DNA of 5,877 nt from Lachnospiraceae bacterium UBA3287 (GCA_002362155.1 DETN01000022.1:17662-23538), one strand, 5' to 3'; numbered from the stretch's first letter, positions 1 to 4,989 are shown. Made by a program: numbers and translations. Notes: a model not told the origin generated them from the sequence alone.

Positions 1-235
1 GATCAAGATCTTCCCCGACAAGCCTGTAACCAAGAAGCCTGCCGAAGTCCGTATGGGTTCCGGTAAGGGCGCAGTCGAGTACTGGGTAGCCGTTGTTAAG
101 CCCGGCAGAGTCATGTTTGAGATCGCTGGCGTACCTGAAGCAACAGCAAAAGAAGCACTCCGTCTTGCAGCGAACAAGCTTCCCTGCAGATGCAAGATTG
201 CTTCCAAGGCTGATTTGGAGGGCAGTGCAGAATGA
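1..235 (+). CDS. rplP: 50S ribosomal protein L16, C-terminal part (5' truncated)
   Basis: L16 is a large-subunit protein near the A site and peptidyl-transferase region, where it helps position tRNA. The window opens inside the gene; the frame begins at position 2 and gives 77 residues before TGA at 233-235, roughly the last half of a protein normally about 137-145 residues long. Recognisable features are IKIFPDKPVTKKP at the left edge, then the L16 signature RMGSGKGAVEYW and the segment VAVVKPGRVMFEIAGVPE, all strongly matching known L16. The C-terminus holds two close cysteines (LPCRCK), which I regard as ordinary family variation. The stop overlaps the rpmC start in an ATGA arrangement, which suggests translational coupling. 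An ATG at 53 lies inside the gene and is not the start. Identification is secure; the N-terminus is simply outside the window. Confidence 0.97.
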   Translation, partial: IKIFPDKPVTKKPAEVRMGSGKGAVEYWVAVVKPGRVMFEIAGVPEATAKEALRLAANKLPCRCKIASKADLEGSAE

Positions 236-432
236 AAAGTAAGACTTATTTAGAAGAACTCAACAGCAAATCCGTGGAAGAACTGGCAAACGAGCTGGTA
301 TCCGCGAAGAAAGAACTCTTTAATCTGAGATTCCAGAACGCAACTAACCAGCTGCAGAACACTGCAAGGATCAGAGAAGTCCGCAGGAACATCGCCCGCA
401 TTCAGACCGCTCTGAGCAGCAAGGCAGAGTGA
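232..432 (+). CDS. rpmC: 50S ribosomal protein L29
   Basis: L29 is a small helical hairpin protein at the polypeptide exit tunnel, next to L23, where it contributes to the docking surface for trigger factor, SRP and SecYEG. The product is 66 residues, the usual family size. It shows two long amphipathic helices rich in Lys, Glu and Arg; the conserved core spans about residues 29-57 (LFNLRFQNATNQLQNTAR, then IREVRRNIARI). The start ATG at 232 overlaps the rplP stop by 4 bp and is preceded by GGAGGG at 217-222, inside the end of rplP, with a 9-nt spacer. It ends in TGA at 430-432, 29 nt before the preferred rpsQ start. The gene sits in its standard place between rplP and rpsQ. Confidence 0.97.
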   Translation: MKSKTYLEELNSKSVEELANELVSAKKELFNLRFQNATNQLQNTARIREVRRNIARIQTALSSKAE

Positions 433-447
433 GCCGGGATCTTACGG

Positions 448-454
448 AAAGGAG
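448..454 (+). promoter_or_regulatory. Shine-Dalgarno site that fixes the rpsQ start
   Basis: AAAGGAG lies 7 nt before GTG 462. The other in-frame candidate start, GTG 429, has no comparable purine-rich site at the right distance (upstream sequence is AGCAAGGCAGA). This site therefore supports the shorter S17 reading. Confidence 0.8.
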
Positions 455-461
455 AATAATC

Positions 462-716
462 GTGGAAAGAAATCTTAGAAAAGTCCGTATCGGCAAAGTC
501 GTCAGCAATAAGATGGATAAGACGATTGTTGTTGCGATCGAGGACCATGTCAAACATCCTGTGATCGGCAAGATCGTAAAGAGAACCTACAAGCTGACTG
601 CACATGATGAAAACAATGAATGCGGCGTAGGCGATACCGTAAGAGTTATGGAAACAAGACCTCTGTCCAAGACAAAGAGATGGAGACTGGTCAACGTAGT
701 AGAAAAGGCTCGCTAA
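462..716 (+). CDS. rpsQ: 30S ribosomal protein S17
   Basis: S17 is a primary 16S rRNA-binding protein with an OB-fold, acting early in 30S assembly in the 5' domain. Starting at GTG 462 it has 84 residues beginning with (V/M)ERNLRKVRIGKVVSNKMDKT, which matches the family N-terminus (Bacillus S17 begins MSERNQRKV and is 87 residues). The S17 signature GDTVRVMETRPLS is at residues 57-69, followed by KTKRWRLVNVVEKAR. The frame is also open back to GTG 429, which overlaps the rpmC stop (GTGA), adding 11 residues (MSRDLTERRII) with no family counterpart. I prefer 462 because of its Shine-Dalgarno site and the length match. TAA is at 714-716. A 70-nt gap with a hairpin follows before rplN. Confidence 0.95.
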   Translation: MERNLRKVRIGKVVSNKMDKTIVVAIEDHVKHPVIGKIVKRTYKLTAHDENNECGVGDTVRVMETRPLSKTKRWRLVNVVEKAR

Positions 717-727
717 TCCGGTTTAAG

Positions 728-759
728 TTGCCAGGCACCTGTTTCAGGTGCCGGGGCAA
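728..759 (+). promoter_or_regulatory. Stem-loop in the rpsQ-rplN gap, without a U-tract
   Basis: A perfect 8-bp inverted repeat GGCACCTG (734-741) / CAGGTGCC (745-752) encloses a TTT loop. A 1x2 internal loop (A733 against G753-G754) separates it from five more pairs, TTGCC (728-732) / GGCAA (755-759). The 3' flank is GAGCCGCATAGAG, not a T run, so it does not look like an intrinsic terminator. It sits at the boundary between what are separate S10 and spc operons in E. coli. Its role is unknown: RNA processing, transcript stabilisation or protein binding are possibilities. The inverted repeat is certain; that it functions as RNA is an inference. Confidence 0.7.
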
Positions 760-786
760 GAGCCGCATAGAGAAAGGAATTTAACT

Positions 787-1155
787 ATGATTCAACAGGA
801 AAGCAGACTCAGGGTCGCTGACAATACCGGTGCCAAAGAACTGCTGTGCATCAGAGTTTGCGGTGGTTCCACAAGAAGATATGCCAGAATCGGTGACACC
901 ATCATCGCGACCGTTAAAGAAGCAACACCCGGCGGCGTAGTCAAGAAGGGCGACGTTGTCAAGGCAGTTGTTGTTCGTACAGTGAATACAACACGCAGAA
1001 AAGACGGCTCCTACATCAGATTCGATGAGAACGCAGCTGTCGTTATTAAAGATGACCTGACCCCTGTAGGAACACGTATCTTTGGACCTGTGGCAAGAGA
1101 ACTTCGTGAGAAGAAATTCATGAAGATCCTTTCCCTGGCTCCGGAAGTATTATAA
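787..1155 (+). CDS. rplN: 50S ribosomal protein L14
   Basis: L14 binds 23S rRNA and forms intersubunit bridges with 16S rRNA; it is also the contact point for the silencing factor RsfS. The product is 122 residues, exactly the usual bacterial length, beginning MIQQESRLRVADNTGAKELL. The L14 signature lies at about residues 60-86, from AVVVRTVNTTRRKDG to FDENAAVVI, and the C-terminus GPVARELREKKFMKILSLAP is characteristic. ATG 787 is chosen because AAAGGA (773-778) lies 8 nt upstream and the length fits. The frame stays open back to GTG 748, but that codon lies within the 3' arm of the intergenic hairpin and would add 13 residues without a family counterpart. TAA at 1153-1155 overlaps the rplX Shine-Dalgarno site, so the two genes are probably coupled. 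Confidence 0.97.
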   Translation: MIQQESRLRVADNTGAKELLCIRVCGGSTRRYARIGDTIIATVKEATPGGVVKKGDVVKAVVVRTVNTTRRKDGSYIRFDENAAVVIKDDLTPVGTRIFGPVARELREKKFMKILSLAPEVL

Positions 1156-1168
1156 GGAGGAAGGCACA

Positions 1169-1480
1169 ATGGCAACAAGCAAGATCAAAATCGGCGACAC
1201 TGTCAGAGTGATCGCAGGCAAGAGCAAAGGCGCTGAAGGCAAAGTCATCGCTGTCGACAAGAAGAACGGCAGAGTCAAAGTCGAAGGTGCCAACATGGTT
1301 ACTAAGCACGTTAAGCCTTCCATGACCAACCAGAACGGCGGTATCGTTCAGCAGGAAGCTGCTCTGGATATCTCCAATGTTATGCTGGTCGTTGACGGAC
1401 AGACAACACGTGTCGGTTTCAAGGTCGAGGACGGCAAGAAGGTCCGCGTCGCCAAGAAGTCCGGCAAGGTCATTGACTGA
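1169..1480 (+). CDS. rplX: 50S ribosomal protein L24
   Basis: L24 is an assembly-initiator protein that binds the 5' part of 23S rRNA and ends up near the exit tunnel opening. The product is 103 residues, typical for the bacterial family. The KOW motif region covers about residues 8-36 (IGDTVRVIAGKSKGAEGKVI and following), and the downstream stretch VEGANMVTKHVKP is also diagnostic. ATG 1169 follows AAGGAGG at 1154-1160 with an 8-nt spacer, only 13 nt after rplN. The gene ends with TGA at 1478-1480, directly followed by in-frame TAA at 1481-1483, a tandem stop. The last codons also form part of a promoter-like sequence, described separately. Confidence 0.97.
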   Translation: MATSKIKIGDTVRVIAGKSKGAEGKVIAVDKKNGRVKVEGANMVTKHVKPSMTNQNGGIVQQEAALDISNVMLVVDGQTTRVGFKVEDGKKVRVAKKSGKVID

Positions 1481-1501
1481 TAACGGAAAGGAGCGTATAA
1501 C
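1473..1501 (+). promoter_or_regulatory. Possible sigma-A-type promoter across the rplX-rplE junction
   Basis: TTGACT (1473-1478) and TATAAC (1496-1501) each match five of six positions of the sigma-70/sigma-A consensus, with the optimal 17-nt spacing. There is no extended -10 TG. The -35 element uses the last two rplX sense codons and the T of its stop codon, and the -10 ends immediately before the rplE GTG at 1502. Transcription would begin at about 1508, inside rplE, so any such transcript would miss the rplE start and serve rpsZ onward. A chance match is quite possible, because both elements coincide with sequence that already has coding or spacer roles. Confidence 0.3.
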
Positions 1502-2047
1502 GTGAGTTCTAGACTGAAAGAACAGTATAATGGCGAAATTCGTGAAGCCATGACAAAGAAGTTCGGATATAAGAACGTAATGGAAATTCCGAAGCTTGAC
1601 AAGATCACGATCAATATGGCGATCGGTGAAGCAAGAGAGAACGAAAAGGTTCTTGATTCTGCCATCAAGGATCTGGAGATCATCACCGGACAGAAGGCCG
1701 TCAAGACCAAGGCCAAGAAGTCCGTTGCTAACTTCAAGATCAGAGAAGGCATGCCGATCGGCTGCAAGGTCACCCTTCGCGGCGACAGAATGTATGAGTT
1801 CCTTGACAGACTGGTCAACCTGGCACTCCCCCGTGTCCGTGACTTCCGTGGTGTCAACCCCAACTCCTTCGACGGAAGAGGCAACTACGCACTTGGTATC
1901 AAGGAGCAGCTGATCTTCCCTGAAATCGAGTATGACAAGGTCGACAAGGTCAGAGGTATGGATATCATCTTTACCACTACCGCCAAGACAGACGAAGAGG
2001 CCCGTGAACTGCTCAGACTGTTCAATATGCCCTTCGCAAAACAGTAA
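1502..2047 (+). CDS. rplE: 50S ribosomal protein L5
   Basis: L5 binds 5S rRNA together with L18 and L25 (or CTC-type proteins), forms part of the central protuberance and contacts P-site tRNA and S13. The product is 181 residues against 179 in Bacillus. It has the L5 signature LEIITGQKAVKTKAKKS at residues 58-74, then REGMPIGCKVTLRG (81-94), LPRVRDFRG (109-117), SFDGRGNYALGIKEQLIFPE (122-141) and the terminal TDEEARELLRLFNMPF. The start is GTG 1502, preceded by AAGGAG (1488-1493) with an 8-nt spacer; starting there gives MSSRLKEQYN, which matches family N-termini. In E. coli the S8 repressor site lies around this gene's start, but here the upstream gap is only 21 nt and I see no clear hairpin in it. 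Confidence 0.97.
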   Translation: MSSRLKEQYNGEIREAMTKKFGYKNVMEIPKLDKITINMAIGEARENEKVLDSAIKDLEIITGQKAVKTKAKKSVANFKIREGMPIGCKVTLRGDRMYEFLDRLVNLALPRVRDFRGVNPNSFDGRGNYALGIKEQLIFPEIEYDKVDKVRGMDIIFTTTAKTDEEARELLRLFNMPFAKQ

Positions 2048-2069
2048 TTGACTGCTATAGGAGGTTGAC

Positions 2070-2255
2070 ATGGCAAAAACATCCATGAAGATGAAACAGC
2101 AGGCAAAGCCGAAGTTCTCTACAAGAGCTTATACTCGCTGCAAGATCTGCGGCCGCCCGCATTCTGTATTAAAGAAATATGGTATCTGCAGAATCTGCTT
2201 CCGTGAACTGGCATACGCTGGCCAGATCCCCGGAGTTAAGAAGGCATCCTGGTAA
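2070..2255 (+). CDS. rpsZ: 30S ribosomal protein S14, zinc-binding type (S14Z)
   Basis: S14 binds 16S rRNA in the 3' domain (30S head) near the A site and is needed for late head assembly. This is the short zinc-containing form: 61 residues, with CKIC at residues 24-27 and CRIC at 40-43 giving four cysteines for one zinc ion, and the conserved end AGQIPGVKKASW. The long zinc-free form is about 90-100 residues. The start ATG 2070 follows AGGAGG at 2059-2064 with a 5-nt spacer. The symbol rpsZ is used by convention for this type; rpsN is equally seen in annotations. It lies 22 nt after rplE and is followed by the longest untranslated stretch in the window. In some Bacillota a zinc-free paralogue elsewhere is induced under zinc limitation; whether this genome has one cannot be told here. 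Confidence 0.97.
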   Translation: MAKTSMKMKQQAKPKFSTRAYTRCKICGRPHSVLKKYGICRICFRELAYAGQIPGVKKASW

Positions 2256-2386
2256 GAAAAAGCCTGATCACAGGCTGCCAGAGAAATCATCGCTGGTGAC
2301 GGTCTGAGTTCGGGACAGACCGCCAGGTGGCGAAAAGAGCTCTGTAAACAGAAGCTCCGAATTATTAATGGAGGATAAATAAAAAA
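2256..2386 (+). promoter_or_regulatory. Structured 131-nt region between rpsZ and rpsH, candidate cis-regulatory RNA
   Basis: This non-coding stretch is much longer than its neighbours' 12-43-nt gaps and contains three successive inverted repeats. Helix 1 is AGCCTG (2261-2266) / CAGGCT (2271-2276) with loop ATCA. Helix 2 is CGGTCTG (2300-2306) / CAGACCG (2316-2322), extended past a TGA bulge by CTGG (2293-2296) / CCAG (2323-2326) and, across an asymmetric internal loop, by GCCA (2277-2280) / TGGC (2328-2331). Helix 3 is GAGCTCTG (2337-2344) / CAGAAGCTC (2349-2357) with one bulged base and loop TAAA. GGAGG for rpsH is at 2370-2374. No T-run follows any helix, so terminator function is unlikely. 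Position directly upstream of rpsH suggests control of S8 and downstream genes, perhaps by S8 itself; that is an inference and no known leader family was recognised. Confidence 0.6.
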
Positions 2387-2788
2387 ATGACTATGAGTGA
2401 TCCTATTGCAGATATGCTCACACGTATCCGCAACGCAAACACTGCAAAACATGATACAGTTGACGTTCCTTCTTCCAAGATCAAGCTTTCCATCGCTCAG
2501 ATCCTGCTCGAGGAAGGTTATGTAAAGAAGGTCGACCTGGTCGACAACGGCTCCTTCAAGGACATCCGCATCACACTGAAGTATGGTGCTGACAAGAACG
2601 ACCGTATCATCACAGGTCTGAAGAGAATCTCCAAGCCCGGTCTTCGCGTATATGCCGGCAAGAACGAGGTTCCGAAGGTACTCGATGGACTGGGAATCGC
2701 AATCCTGTCCACCAACCAGGGCGTCATCACAGACAAGAAGGCCCGCGAGCTGCAGGTCGGCGGCGAAGTTCTCGCATTCGTCTGGTAA
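2387..2788 (+). CDS. rpsH: 30S ribosomal protein S8
   Basis: S8 is a primary binder of the 16S rRNA central domain (helix 21) and in E. coli is the translational repressor of the spc operon. The product is 133 residues, with MTMSDPIADMLTRIRNAN closely matching the Bacillus start MVMTDPIADMLTRIRNAN (132 residues). Diagnostic segments are RISKPGLRVYA (80-90), GLGIAILSTNQGVITDKKAR (101-120) and the terminal GGEVLAFVW. ATG 2387 lies 12 nt after GGAGG (2370-2374), a somewhat long spacer through an A-rich stretch; ATG 2393 is in frame too but would be 18 nt away and lose two residues that are conserved in position. The 131-nt structured region upstream makes this the most likely regulated start in the window. 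Confidence 0.97.
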   Translation: MTMSDPIADMLTRIRNANTAKHDTVDVPSSKIKLSIAQILLEEGYVKKVDLVDNGSFKDIRITLKYGADKNDRIITGLKRISKPGLRVYAGKNEVPKVLDGLGIAILSTNQGVITDKKARELQVGGEVLAFVW

Positions 2789-2831
2789 TTAAAGAACATA
2801 ATTCATACTAAATTTTATTGGAGGTACGGGC

Positions 2832-3371
2832 ATGTCACGTATAGGTAAAATGCCAATCGCTATTCCGGCGGGCGTTACCGTTGAAGTAGCAGAAAATAAT
2901 AAAGTGACTGTTAAAGGACCCAAGGGCGAACTGACCAGGGTTCTGCCGTCTGAAATGACCATCAAGGTCGAAGACGGTCACGTTGTGGTAGAGAGACCCA
3001 ACGACTTAAAGAGAGAGAAGTCCCTGCACGGACTGACAAGAAGTCTGCTCAACAATATGGTTACAGGTGTCAACGCAGGTTTCGAGAAGAAGCTGGAAGT
3101 CAACGGCGTTGGTTACAGAGCAGCAAAGAATGGTAATACACTGAATCTGACTCTTGGATATTCTCACCCGATCGACATGGTCGATCCTGAAGGCATCACC
3201 ACTGAAGTTCAGGGCAATGTGATCATTGTCAAGGGTATTGATAAAGAACTTGTCGGACAGCATGCTGCCAACATCCGCGAGAAGAGAGCTCCCGAACCTT
3301 ACAAGGGCAAGGGTATCAAGTATGCTGATGAAACTATCAGACGTAAGGTTGGTAAGACAGGTAAGAAATAA
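2832..3371 (+). CDS. rplF: 50S ribosomal protein L6
   Basis: L6 binds 23S rRNA near the sarcin-ricin loop and the base of the L7/L12 stalk, close to the GTPase factor-binding centre. The product is 179 residues, the standard length, and has the two tandem related alpha/beta domains of the family. It begins MSRIGKMPIAIPAGV; VTVKGPKGEL lies at residues 25-34, VNGVGYRA at 90-97, and the C-terminal L6 signature PEPYKGKGIKY at 154-164. ATG 2832 is preceded by GGAGG (2820-2824) with a 7-nt spacer. The 43-nt gap after rpsH is AT-rich, but I found no convincing promoter or hairpin in it. L18 follows after 14 nt. Confidence 0.97.
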   Translation: MSRIGKMPIAIPAGVTVEVAENNKVTVKGPKGELTRVLPSEMTIKVEDGHVVVERPNDLKREKSLHGLTRSLLNNMVTGVNAGFEKKLEVNGVGYRAAKNGNTLNLTLGYSHPIDMVDPEGITTEVQGNVIIVKGIDKELVGQHAANIREKRAPEPYKGKGIKYADETIRRKVGKTGKK

Positions 3372-3373
3372 AT

Positions 3374-3378
3374 AGGAG
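3374..3378 (+). promoter_or_regulatory. Shine-Dalgarno site that decides the rplR start
   Basis: AGGAG lies 7 nt before ATG 3386 but only 4 nt before the overlapping in-frame GTG 3383. The spacing favours ATG 3386. Confidence 0.7.
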
Positions 3379-3385
3379 ATTAGTG

Positions 3386-3754
3386 ATGGTTAAGAAAGAG
3401 AATAGAAAAGCTATCCGCGAGAAAAAGCATGCTCGTCTTCGCAACCGAATCAGCGGAACTGCAGCAAGACCGCGCTTAGCCGTTTACAGAAGTAATAAAC
3501 ACATCTACGCTCAGATCATTGACGATGATGCTCAGACCACTCTGGCAGCAGCCGGCAGCGTCGAGAAGGAAATCAGGGATGCCCTGGACCACACCGACGA
3601 CATCGCAGCAGCTGAAAAGGTTGGTGAAGTGATCGCCCAGAGAGCAGCTTCCAAGGGTATCACTGAGGTTGTCTTCGACAGAGGCGGATATATCTATCAG
3701 GGTAAGATCGCAGCTCTGGCTGAAGCAGCTCGTAAGGCTGGCCTGGATTTCTAA
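3386..3754 (+). CDS. rplR: 50S ribosomal protein L18
   Basis: L18 binds 5S rRNA and, with L5, carries it into the central protuberance of the 50S subunit. The product is 122 residues (Bacillus 120). Its basic N-terminal tail (MVKKENRKAIREKKHARLRN) is the rRNA-contacting extension. Conserved blocks are SGTAARPRLAVYRSNKHIYA (residues 23-42), AQIIDD, and VVFDRGGYIYQGKIAALAEA (95-114) near the end. ATG 3386 is chosen over GTG 3383 because AGGAG at 3374-3378 is better spaced; the choice changes only one residue. The middle, around residues 55-75, is the least conserved part, as is usual. It lies 14 nt after rplF and 16 nt before rpsE. Confidence 0.96.
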   Translation: MVKKENRKAIREKKHARLRNRISGTAARPRLAVYRSNKHIYAQIIDDDAQTTLAAAGSVEKEIRDALDHTDDIAAAEKVGEVIAQRAASKGITEVVFDRGGYIYQGKIAALAEAARKAGLDF

Positions 3755-3770
3755 GGAGAGGAGAACACAC

Positions 3771-4280
3771 ATGAAACGTGATATGATTGATGCAAGTCAG
3801 ATGGAACTGACCGAAAAGGTCGTAACCATCAAGCGTGTTACCAAGGTCGTCAAGGGCGGTCGTAACATGCGCTTCACGGCTCTGGTTGTCGTAGGCGACA
3901 GCAACGGACATGTTGGTGCAGGCCTCGGAAAAGCAACTGAAATCCCGGAAGCAATCCGTAAGGGTAAAGAAGATGCAGCTAAGAATCTGGTCAGCGTAGC
4001 TCTGGACGAAGTAGCAAGTATCTCTCATGATTTTATTGGCAAGTATGGTTCCGCACAGGTACTTCTGAAGAAGTCTCCTGATGGTACCGGTATCATCGCA
4101 GGTGGTCCTGCCCGTGTCGTTTGTGAACTTGCTGGTATCAAGAACATCCGTACAAAGTCTCTTGGTTCCAACAACAAGCAGAACGTAGTCCTTGCAACCA
4201 TCAACGGCCTCAGCCAGCTGAAGGTTCCGGAAGAAGTTGCAGCAGCTCGCGGCAAATCAGTTGCGGATTTAAAGGGCTGA
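3771..4280 (+). CDS. rpsE: 30S ribosomal protein S5
   Basis: S5 lies on the 30S back near the mRNA entry channel, takes part in decoding fidelity, and its N-terminal loop borders the spectinomycin site. The product is 169 residues (Bacillus 166). The double-stranded RNA-binding-like domain contains the S5 signature from GRNMRFTALVVVGD through NGHVGAGLGKA (about residues 30-62); the C-terminal domain has GTGIIAGGPARVV (105-117) and KSLGSN (129-134). The loop TKVVKGGR (24-31) looks like the spectinomycin-sensitive form. ATG 3771 follows a doubled site AAGGAGAGGAG (3753-3763) that begins inside the rplR stop. The frame extends back to ATG 3669 within rplR, but those 34 residues have no family counterpart. 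TGA ends it 13 nt before rpmD. Confidence 0.97.
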   Translation: MKRDMIDASQMELTEKVVTIKRVTKVVKGGRNMRFTALVVVGDSNGHVGAGLGKATEIPEAIRKGKEDAAKNLVSVALDEVASISHDFIGKYGSAQVLLKKSPDGTGIIAGGPARVVCELAGIKNIRTKSLGSNNKQNVVLATINGLSQLKVPEEVAAARGKSVADLKG

Positions 4281-4293
4281 AAGGAGAGTAACA

Positions 4294-4485
4294 ATGGCTG
4301 AAAACAAAATGCTGAAGATCACACTGATCAAGTCCACGATCGGTGCTGTTCCGAAGAACAGGAAGATCGTTAAATCCATGGGCTTCAAGAAACTGAACAG
4401 CTCTGTTATTTTACCTGACAACGCAGCTACCAGAGGACAGATCAGACTGATCTCCCACATGGTCAAGGTTGAAGAGCTGGACTAA
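4294..4485 (+). CDS. rpmD: 50S ribosomal protein L30
   Basis: L30 is a small alpha/beta protein of the large subunit contacting 23S rRNA domain II and the 5S rRNA neighbourhood. It is absent from some bacterial lineages but usual in this gene position in Bacillota. The product is 63 residues, normal for the family. Recognisable segments are LKITLIKSTIGAVPKNRK (residues 7-24), VKSMGFKKLNSSVILPDN (26-43) and RGQIRLISHMVKVEE (47-61). ATG 4294 follows AAGGAG (4281-4286) with a 7-nt spacer. Its TAA at 4483-4485 abuts the rplO Shine-Dalgarno site (GGAGG at 4486-4490), so L30 and L15 are likely translated in a coupled way. Confidence 0.96.
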   Translation: MAENKMLKITLIKSTIGAVPKNRKIVKSMGFKKLNSSVILPDNAATRGQIRLISHMVKVEELD

Positions 4486-4497
4486 GGAGGTAGAAGA

Positions 4498-4938
4498 ATG
4501 GAATTATCTAACATCAGACCTGCTGCAGGTTCCAACGATACAAAATTCAGACGCGGCCGCGGCCATGCTTCCGGCAACGGCAAGACTGCTGGTTTTGGAC
4601 ACAAAGGTCAGAAGGCCCGTTCCGGCAGACCGAGAGCCGGTTTTGAAGGCGGCCAGATGCCTCTGTACAGAAGACTCCCCAAGAGAGGCTTCAAGAACTA
4701 TAACAAGAAGAACATTGTTACCGTCGACGTCACAAAGCTTGAGAAGTTCGAGAATGGTGCTGTCGTTGATATCCAGGCTCTTCTGGATGCCGGCATCATC
4801 AGTGATGTGTACGATGGCGTAAAGGTCATCGGCAACGGTGAACTTACAAAGAAGCTGACTGTTAAGGTTGACGCTTTCAGCGCCGGCGCCAAGGAGAAGA
4901 TCGAGTCCGTTGGCGGCACAGCTGAGATCGCTGAATAA
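4498..4938 (+). CDS. rplO: 50S ribosomal protein L15
   Basis: L15 is a late-assembly 23S rRNA-binding protein with a long, glycine- and basic-rich N-terminal extension that threads into the rRNA and a globular C-terminal domain. The product is 146 residues, the usual size. The extension shows GRGHASGNGKTAGFGHKGQK, then AGFEGGQMPLYRRLPKRGF; the C-terminal L15 signature starts near residue 109 (KVIGNGELTKKLTVKVDAFS) and ends with AKEKIESVGGTAEI. ATG 4498 is preceded by AAGGAGG (4484-4490) with a 7-nt spacer. It is the last ribosomal protein gene in the window; a 79-nt gap with a hairpin separates it from secY. Confidence 0.97.
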   Translation: MELSNIRPAAGSNDTKFRRGRGHASGNGKTAGFGHKGQKARSGRPRAGFEGGQMPLYRRLPKRGFKNYNKKNIVTVDVTKLEKFENGAVVDIQALLDAGIISDVYDGVKVIGNGELTKKLTVKVDAFSAGAKEKIESVGGTAEIAE

Positions 4939-4960
4939 ACCCCAGGCTTTCAGTAAGGAT

Positions 4961-4989
4961 GCAGGGGCCGCATAATTTGCAGCCCCTGT
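4961..4989 (+). promoter_or_regulatory. Stem-loop between rplO and secY, without a U-tract
   Basis: CAGGGGC (4962-4968) and GCCCCTG (4982-4988) form a perfect 7-bp helix, with a possible outer G-U pair (4961/4989). Inside, GCA (4970-4972) can pair with TGC (4978-4980) around loop TAATT after one C/A mismatch. The 3' flank is TTGCCATATTCG, not a T run, so it is not a canonical intrinsic terminator. It lies 29 nt before the secY start and could partly attenuate, stabilise or mark a processing point between ribosomal genes and secY; these roles are inferences. Confidence 0.6.

Noticed and set aside
728..759. Rho-independent terminator after rpsQ
   Set aside because: The stem is strong but is followed by GAGCCGCATAG with no run of T, so intrinsic termination is not supported.
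748..786. 13-residue N-terminal extension of L14 from GTG 748
   Set aside because: The codon sits in the 3' arm of a hairpin; ATG 787 has a Shine-Dalgarno site and gives exactly 122 residues, the standard L14 length.
1118..2086. 322-codon open frame on the minus strand opposite rplX and rplE
   Set aside because: It lies fully antisense to two certain ribosomal protein genes, has no Shine-Dalgarno site before its start, and its product resembles no family I know. It reflects codon bias of the plus-strand genes.
2065..2093. TTGACA just before the rpsZ start as a promoter -35 element
   Set aside because: No TATAAT-like hexamer occurs 16-18 nt downstream; the sequence there is part of the rpsZ coding region with no resemblance.
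2300..2322. tRNA-like T-arm (GTTCGGGAC within a 7-bp stem)
   Set aside because: No matching acceptor, D or anticodon arms are present around it, and the loop is 9 nt rather than 7. It is treated as part of the rpsH leader.
2789..2831. AT-rich rpsH-rplF gap as an internal promoter
   Set aside because: No pair of -35 and -10 hexamers with acceptable spacing could be found; only weak three- or four-base matches are present.
3669..3770. 34-residue N-terminal extension of S5 starting at ATG 3669
   Set aside because: It lies inside rplR, has no family counterpart, and the strong AAGGAGAGGAG site points to ATG 3771, which gives the normal S5 length.
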